Origin: Quercus robur
Taxonomy: Eukaryota > Streptophyta > Magnoliopsida > Fagales > Fagaceae
DNA length: 64,000 nt
Assembly: GCF_932294415.1 (NCBI RefSeq)
Contig: NC_065537.1
Coordinates: 62,634,290-62,698,289, forward strand
Reading direction: 5' to 3'
Below are positions 56,986 through 64,000 of this stretch, one piece after another. A program made the position numbers and the translations under genes. The notes under the pieces were generated by a model. That model worked only from the letters and a program-made list of their open reading frames with translations. It was not told where the DNA came from and made no database searches. The stretch's first letter is position 1, and every line of letters starts with the position of its first letter.

Positions 56986-57521
56986 AAAAAAGGATATAGA
57001 AGACATGCGTCATTTTAACAACCATAGAACAAAAAAGCAAGACCAGAGTCATCAAATCCATAAAATGTACACAAACCTTTGTCCATCTAATCATAGCTTT
57101 AAAGAAAATGAAATTAAGCCACACATTTCATAAGAATCTTGGAACAATTAATATACAAGTTCAATTAGGACAAAAATTGATTTTATTTTCATTTCTGTTT
57201 TCCCAGGTATCAACAAATGTAATGGCTATATATCCATAATACTTTCAAAACAAATTACAAGTATGGAGCTATAGAGAAATTTCCCAAGAAATCGAAGCCT
57301 TTTATATACATTATTTCAAAATCTGAGCATCGAGAAGTTCCGCTAAACTGCGAGCCATAAGATGATTTGTTGCCACCATAATGGAGCAGGTTTCTCTGAT
57401 ACCATTTGGAATCTTCATCTATGTTTGCATTGAATTTCAATATCCACAACTTGTATTCAATCATTGGAACCATAATGGAACAAAATTCTATGACCCACTT
57501 GACTCTGTATCCATGTTTACA

Positions 57522-60500
57522 TCATTTCAGGTTTCCAAGACTTGTCTTGATTTTTTGGAATTGGAAGGCAACAGGTTTCTCCAAGACCGAGACATTAATG
57601 TTACTCCAAACCTCCGGTTTGGTAGGAAGCTGTGCGATTAACTCCACAATTTCCATATCCTCAGGAAGAACAGAACCAAAGACAGTGTAAGCCTTTTTCC
57701 ACTCATTGTGGTTAGCTAAGCTGATAAAGAATTCTGGGCCAGAACCAACCCATGCAACTGATCCTCTTCTTATGGTGGGGCAGGTCTCCGTAGGAATATC
57801 CTTAAAACTGCTTCCAATTGCTTCAAGTGTACCTTGTATTACTGCAAAAGGTGGACCAAATGGAGCCTGCATAGGTCAAGTAAAACTCTTTTGAGTTAGA
57901 AAATATATCCATATAAATACAAATATTGATATTCGCCTCACACTACCTGCTGAAATTAAAGTTATATCAAAATGTATATATGCTATTATTAAAACATAGG
58001 GAAAAAAAAAAAAAAAAAACTGTTTTCAGATCAACATTCTGCTGAAACTACAGCTCGTGCTAAAGAAATTATCTTTACTGGGTCTAAGAAGAAAAAAGCT
58101 GGGGTGGAGTTGAGAGTAAACGAACAAATATATTGGAAGTTCAAACATTTGGAGCCTTTAGTTTAGTATGCATCAAATAGACAAACAAATATAGTACAAA
58201 AATAGCATTTTTGTATGAAGCCAATGAGTTTTAGCTCAAATGGCACCTCCCCCAGTGTAAAAAGTAAGGTTTTACACTAAGGTAGACAGTAATGTCGTGG
58301 GTTCAAGACTCACCAAGTGTGCATGTGACAGTAACTTATAGATAAAAACAAAAAGAACTGTTATATAAAGAAAAAAGTGACAACTACCTTATTACTCAGA
58401 ATAAAATTGATGCTAAACACCTTCCATAATAAAAAGGCTGGGTTGGACGTCAAAGCAAAGTAAGGAGCAAGAGCACATGAGAGACTCATGTCTGGGAGGT
58501 TCAATGTTTTGATAAAGCAGATATGGCTTCTTAGTTATTTTGTAAAGACTAACTAGATTTTTTAATCCATTTTATAGGTTGAAAGATCAAAATAAGAAAG
58601 TAAATCTTTTAATTGGAACTTTGATGCGTCTACCATAGAACTACTTATTTTTTCTGAACTATCCTTAAGATTAACTCCTTTTCAATTCAAGCTTTCTGTC
58701 TCTCTACATCCTGCAAATAATATTTACACTGGTAGCACAAGCACTTCTGTTGCTGTGTGTGTGTGTGTGTGCTTGGGTGGGTGGGTGGGGGAGAGGTAGT
58801 GTGTATGTGTGTGACAAAATAAACAATGTTTAATTTTATGTCCATTAAAATTTCCAAATAGCCTTAGACTTAAGCACTCTTACTCCAGATTAATTTCATC
58901 TTTAAGATAAAAAATATTTAATGGAATCAATGAAAAGGATGTTGAACCATTATTAGTAGGTAAGCATCCTAAAGCAGTCTACTTAGTATCAACCTGCTAT
59001 AACTGGCATATAAACATAAATATCTTACATTTTCTATGTGATTTCCTTCTGAATCCCAAAAGTTTCCCCGACTTTCTGCTCGATAAAATTGACAACCCGC
59101 AAAATGACGCAATTGTAACATCTCAAGAATATAGGAAACAGAATGTGGGGCACAATCAGGAAATAGCTGCAGAAATCAAAAATCAAGACAAAGTTGAGAG
59201 GTTGGAGACAAAAATTATTTTGTTTAACATTAAGAAACAGATCAAAGTACTTTCAATAAAAGAAACCTTAAAGAAGCCGTTCGTCATTGAGATGCCAACA
59301 GAAAACTAATAAAACTTTAAATTGGCCTTCAAAAATTTGCAAGTTTACAAACTCTTTCTTTTTTTATGTGTTTGAGGCAAATAGAGTGTGCTCAAATAAT
59401 ATAAATATTAAACTATAGCAAATATACAAATGTCAAAGCCTCTATGTTTTAAATTTTTCACAAGTTCACATTGTAAACCATCAATAACATTTTTCAGATC
59501 ATATAAGCCTACAAAAGACAAGATGGATTGTTGCAACAACTGAAGATAAGAGGGTAATTTTTTCATTCCACAATGTACCATCTTTTGGAGGGGAGAAAAT
59601 GAGAGCTTCTAGCATCACAGCTGCCTCTTACCAAAAAACAAAAAAAAAAAAAAAAAATCCACTTATGTTGCTCACCCTCTAATCCTTTGAAACAGAAATG
59701 AAGCTTGTTCACCAATAATAGCTAAAAATAAGAGTTCTAAAAATTTTCCTCCTTTCTTCATTTATTATAGACATTGAAAAATAAAATCCTCATTTTAGTC
59801 ATTGAAGTCCCTCATGCGGTGTAAATTAGACAAGGAAAGCAGTGAAGTGGCAGGGAGAAGGAAGAGTGTGAGAGCTGAAGCTTGGCATGTCTACTGGCAG
59901 GCATGGTTGCCACTGTAAGGAATGAAAATGACCAGCAGCAAAATCCAAAACAAGTGTTGAGTTTACGATGCAGGTTGGACACTATATCTTGGTGCAAAGA
60001 ATGGAACTTGAGAGAGAAAGGGAGAGGTAAGAGTCATTTGCAGATCCAGACTCGCCAACAATGAGATGCATTGCCACAAGATTTGTGGTGGCTGCAGCTA
60101 AAACAATTCAAGACACTTAAAATATAAAAGAAGTTGTATTCTATTTACAAAAACACTAATACTTCACACTTAAATTTAGTAACTCGAAGGGATATTTTTG
60201 TCCCAAAAAAATGTGTACGTAAAACATACACTAATGAGAGAGCAAATGTCAGGGTCCAAAGACATTAGCCTAAGAAAAATCTAGAATCAAATATAAAAAT
60301 TCAAAAGAAAAAGAGAAAGTAAAGATAGTGTACATAAATAGGCAGAAAACATAGATGAAGCAGAGCCAAAGAACTGCCAATTCCTTCTCTCAGGCATCAC
60401 AAAAAACTTATGAAAGGCAACAACAGAACGTCAGCTAACTTCAGAAATGTACTTGGGATTCTGTGTGACCCCCACCAATAGAAGAGCAACGCACAGAAAT

Positions 60501-62382
60501 ATATGAAGGGGGAGAGAGAGAGAAGAATGAGTTATTGAGGGTAATATCTGCTTGCACAGTGATCATGACAAAATGTCCTTAGATGTGAATTATTGCTATC
60601 TGGTCAATTTCAACTCACATAATGTTCTCTCATATAATCATTAAATCCAATATTTAAGCAAAAGCAGCTCACATAATTTATTCCTAAAAATTAAATAATA
60701 GAAAAAATGAGACCAGAAAGAAGCGTAATGTAATGTGTTGGAGCAATCAAGTATTGTTAAGCAACTAAAAAACTGAATTAATAAGCTGGCATGCATGATT
60801 AACCAGAATCCAAAAGCACTTACTTTGATGTGAATAGCCCCATATTCAGTTTTCAAGCCAAAAATACCCTACAAGGAAAAAGAATATATATGAGCAAAAA
60901 ATGAGCAGTGTGAGTTCATTGCACACAGCAGTGATATGAATACTAACAAAACCTTACAAAGTTTTCCAACCACCATATTTTAAGAATTATATATCCCCAA
61001 TATGTCATTAGTACATATGTACAAATGGTTGCTAGAAGTTACCTTTACCAACCAAATAAACAAATATAGCTAATACATGACATGAAAATAGATAACTTCT
61101 TATGTAACTACTATAGAGTCTCTTGGTCCTAAATAAGCCCTAGAATTCTTAAATTCATGGTCAGAAACTGTGAAACTCCTGACATCGTTGATACTGAGTA
61201 GTCTAAGTTCTCTTTGGTAGCTAATGATAGAATCTCAGCTAATAGGTGTGAATTAACACCAGGCAGAATAAATTTTAGAAGAAAAAAAAAAAAGCAAGCA
61301 TTTTGGTTTAATATAAAACTTTCTTCCGAGAACAGCTGCAAGAAAAGCTTTTAAAAAAAGTATCATCAGGGGGGAAAAATTATTCATACAGAACTCAAGT
61401 AACTGACTCTTTCAGCCCAAGAAATTTGCTGTTTGATTGTGGGCTATACAAAAACCAGTTCCTTCCACAGATTGCTGAATAGATTAAAATGAGCAATGGC
61501 TCAGAAAAAAATAAGGTATAATTAACAGGGAAACTAGTTTATGGACTTTTTGTCTGGCAGAAGAGATGACTGCATGACAAGCACAGGGACCTCTTCTAGC
61601 ATTGTGCAACTTCCTTAATTCCACTACAATCAATATCTTTATGCTTGTAGCAGCATTAATTTGTAAACCTTTCTTCTATGGGAATTAGAATTGTGCATTC
61701 AAATCTATGAGAAATCATTCACCACAGGGACAGATTCTGAAGTAGAGACCATATAATCACAAATGTTACCCTCGGCATATTTTCTATTGTAATTGCAGGA
61801 CAGTCAATCATGCCTGCCATATGCAGCCAGTATACAAAATAAGAAAACAGAACTCCTAGAAATTTATACACACACACACACACACACAACGATTTAGATT
61901 TTTATTTGACATATAAATAATCTAAAAGCAATTGCAAGTCAATACCTGCTTATGTCATTTTCAGAAGAATCTAGTAACCAATTTTTACTTTTTATAATTT
62001 CTCATTGAGAACCTCATACACTCAGTTGCCTATCTTTTTTTCCTTTTTTTCTTTCTTTCCCTGCTAAATAACTATACACTCAACCGGTTTTAGCCGAAAG
62101 ATATGTTTAACATCCAGTATCAGAAGTATATAAACTGAGCTGAGATGCATGTCATCAAGGAAATCTCTAGAGGAAAGAAACAAAACTGCTTCAACTATAC
62201 ATACTAAGTTATGTTGGTCCAGACTAAATTAGAAGTTCACAAACTGTAATCAACAGTCGAATGATGTTCAACACATAATGTACCTTTCCTTTTCCAAAGA
62301 CAAGCCCAGAAGTCCACATGACATTATCACCCAAGTCTCGCCGATCAGGGTCCAATGCATCCTTCTGTTTCTTCAACCAACA
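57522..62382 (-). CDS. Divergent cyclophilin-type PPIase, four exons seen, 5' end missing
   Basis: Minus-strand exons: 62382-62284, 60868-60824, 59166-59029, 57866-57522 (99+45+138+345 nt, 208 codons plus TGA). All introns are GT-AG and every junction is phase 0. The product reads through GDNVMWTSGLVFGKGK, EYGAIHIKLFPDCAPHSVSY, FAGCQFYRAESRGNFWD, PPFAVIQGTLE, GPEFFISLANHNEW and YTVFGSVLPEDMEIVELIAQ, the order of cyclophilin strands. The FYRAE Arg matches the catalytic Arg of CypA. The GSQFF Gln is replaced (GPEFF), so isomerase activity may be weak. The N-terminus is not in these exons; it should lie upstream, to the right. Confidence 0.85.
61870..61888. repeat. (AC)n microsatellite in a cyclophilin intron
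   Basis: A run of CA dinucleotides. Others in this gene region are (GT)n near 58757-58772 and (TA)n at 63026-63042. Confidence 0.85.
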
Positions 62383-63065
62383 CTAACAGCAAGAACAGGA
62401 AGACAAGAATCTGAGAATCAGGAAATGTGAATAGACTTGTTGAAATCTCTTAAGGCATGTACACACACAAACATATCTATTATCTTCAGAAGGGAATTAT
62501 ATCTACAGCCACTTCGAACTTTTTACACTAAAAAGCCTCAAAAGGCACACATATTACAAATTCCAAATGTCAAGTTGACCAGACTTCAAGCCTACTGATC
62601 CATAATACTGTTTTAAAAACATTTTATCTAGAATCTCTATATGCTGCTTCTTCACTAAAATTTCTAGTTGCAACTCTTTTAAATATCAATATTGGGCTAC
62701 ATTGATTTTTTTTTTTCAACTAATATTTTAAATTCTTAACTGGGAAGTTAAATAAATAAATAAAAAATACACAACAGGCACAGTGCATGTTTTTTATCAG
62801 ATTCTGCAGGGATATCGATGTGAAATGGGAGGGTTGTGAGATGCTTTACAGTGAGCAGAATTCTAGTTAGGCAGCACTCAATAGGAATAAAAATATGCTT
62901 TGTAATATGGATGGGTACTATTTGGGATAGATGCCCAGATACTCTAGAGAAACTTTTTAATATCTTGGTTTAAGCATCCACAAGGGGGGCAAGAGTGATG
63001 GCAGAGTGGCCAAAAAATTAAGAATATATATATATATATATATGTATATCTTGAAAAGGAACTAC

Positions 63066-63187
63066 CTTAGGCTTACGCATACAGGATGTATATGCAATAT
63101 CGGCAAAAGAATAGAGTGGATCAACAAGGAAGATGATTTGACAGTTTAAAGTGATCCATACAGTTATATCAAACTGGATGCAACATA
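63066..63187 (-). other. Possible upstream exon of the cyclophilin-like gene
   Basis: Acceptor CTCTGCAG at 63188 and donor AAG/GTAG at 63065 bracket an open stretch whose frame ends in phase 0, so it could join the exon at 62382. The peptide (TVWITLNCQIIFLVDPLYSF) is hydrophobic but not recognised. 63188-64000 shows no clear exon. Confidence 0.3.
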
Positions 63188-64000
63188 CTGCAGAGCAGCT
63201 ATAATTCACACATTATGGTATTATATATAGCTCAATAATGAAACAACATACTCCTTAAAATATAAATAAAGTGGGAAAAGGTATTACAATAAATGATATA
63301 ATTAAACTGAATATGTGCATGAGAATTTAGGTTATCTGTAATTGAGGACATATAAGTAAATGTGATGCGGTTGTCCTTCCAGTTCAGATCTGAAGGTTAA
63401 GAGTTCTAAAACATTGAATAGCACCATTAAGGGAAACAGAAGACTTAGCTTAGCCAATAGCCACACACCTTCATCACGAATTCAACCTTACATTCCACAC
63501 TCTTAATTGCTGTGTGAATCACATCCTACTAGCTAATTTAAAGGGAAAATGCCAAAAAGCCATGAGCGTTTTTAATCAACAAACTACAGAAGAATTTCCA
63601 TTGAAATAATAAGCACCAATTGAGACTACAAAAGTCAACATTTCAAACTCTATCAATCCATGTTACTAGGCCGGTTATATATGCACTATAGCCAAAATTT
63701 CAAACTGATTACAGAATAAATATTATTTTTTTCCCAATGTTTTTCTATATATGCTGCATTGAGTTGACAAATTACCTTACTTTATATAAATAATTTACAT
63801 ATAACAAATTATTAAGTTCTTGAGCCACATTAATAAGATGAATATTCCTCAACCCAATTCCACATATTGAATTCCCAGCATTCCAGCTCGTTAGTCGCAT
63901 TGAAAGTGATAAAATATTAAAATCCACCAACCCAGATCAGATATCAGATTTCAATAAAATGAAACTGAAACCAAAAACAACGAAAAAAACAGAAACAATA

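Noticed and set aside
56607-57473. Minus-strand ORFs after the cyclophilin stop
   Set aside because: They lie in 3' UTR or intergenic DNA, one runs through the poly-G tract, and none shows a domain.
59812-60064. Pair of overlapping ~60 aa ORFs within an intron
   Set aside because: Inside the intron between exons 60824 and 59166, whose junction is already in phase; no domain.

Overview
This window is nuclear DNA from a dicot-like flowering plant, probably woody. The evidence is a nuclear-type tRNA-Trp, a trihelix transcription factor, a spliced cyclophilin-like gene, PGG-domain ankyrin relatives, and dense plant transposons (Tat-type Ty3/gypsy elements, Tourist-like, hAT-like and MULE-like elements). 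I did not assign a species.

Layout. 1-10443: a Ty3/gypsy element whose 5' LTR is cut by the window edge. It has gag-protease, an in-frame amber stop, RT-RNase H-integrase, a 70-bp minisatellite, a spliced antisense gene and the 3' LTR. 10444-23387: two diverged tandem copies of a 5-7 kb segment, each carrying the same Ty1/copia relic but different later insertions. 23858-24355: an intact small PGG-domain gene. 25110-26650: an RNase H-like (RVT_3) relic split by a 1134-bp solo LTR. 28833-30586: two non-autonomous DNA elements. 31930-32290: a second RVT_3 relic. 32997-44414: an ankyrin/PGG pseudogene split by a complete 10.7-kb Ty3/gypsy element (33371-44070, TSD CTATT). 44727-47935: a fold-back element and a hAT-like element. 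48971-50155: an intronless trihelix transcription factor gene. 55077-55148: tRNA-Trp(CCA). 57522-62382: exons of a divergent cyclophilin gene on the minus strand, with its 5' end unresolved or outside the window.

Most notable points. Both gypsy elements carry, between integrase and the 3' LTR, an antisense protein gene. Each has its own TATA box, an ATG-free leader exon, an intron ending at or just before the ATG, and coding exons that join in frame through GT-AG introns (709 and 591 aa). The sense and antisense genes converge on a minisatellite array in both elements. In element 1 the protease and RT parts are separated by one UAG followed by CAA UUA, which matches the tobamovirus-type leaky-stop context. 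Element 2 has a single uninterrupted frame.

The host genes (PGG protein, trihelix factor, tRNA, cyclophilin-like protein) show no sign of working together. The rest is mainly a layered record of insertions.
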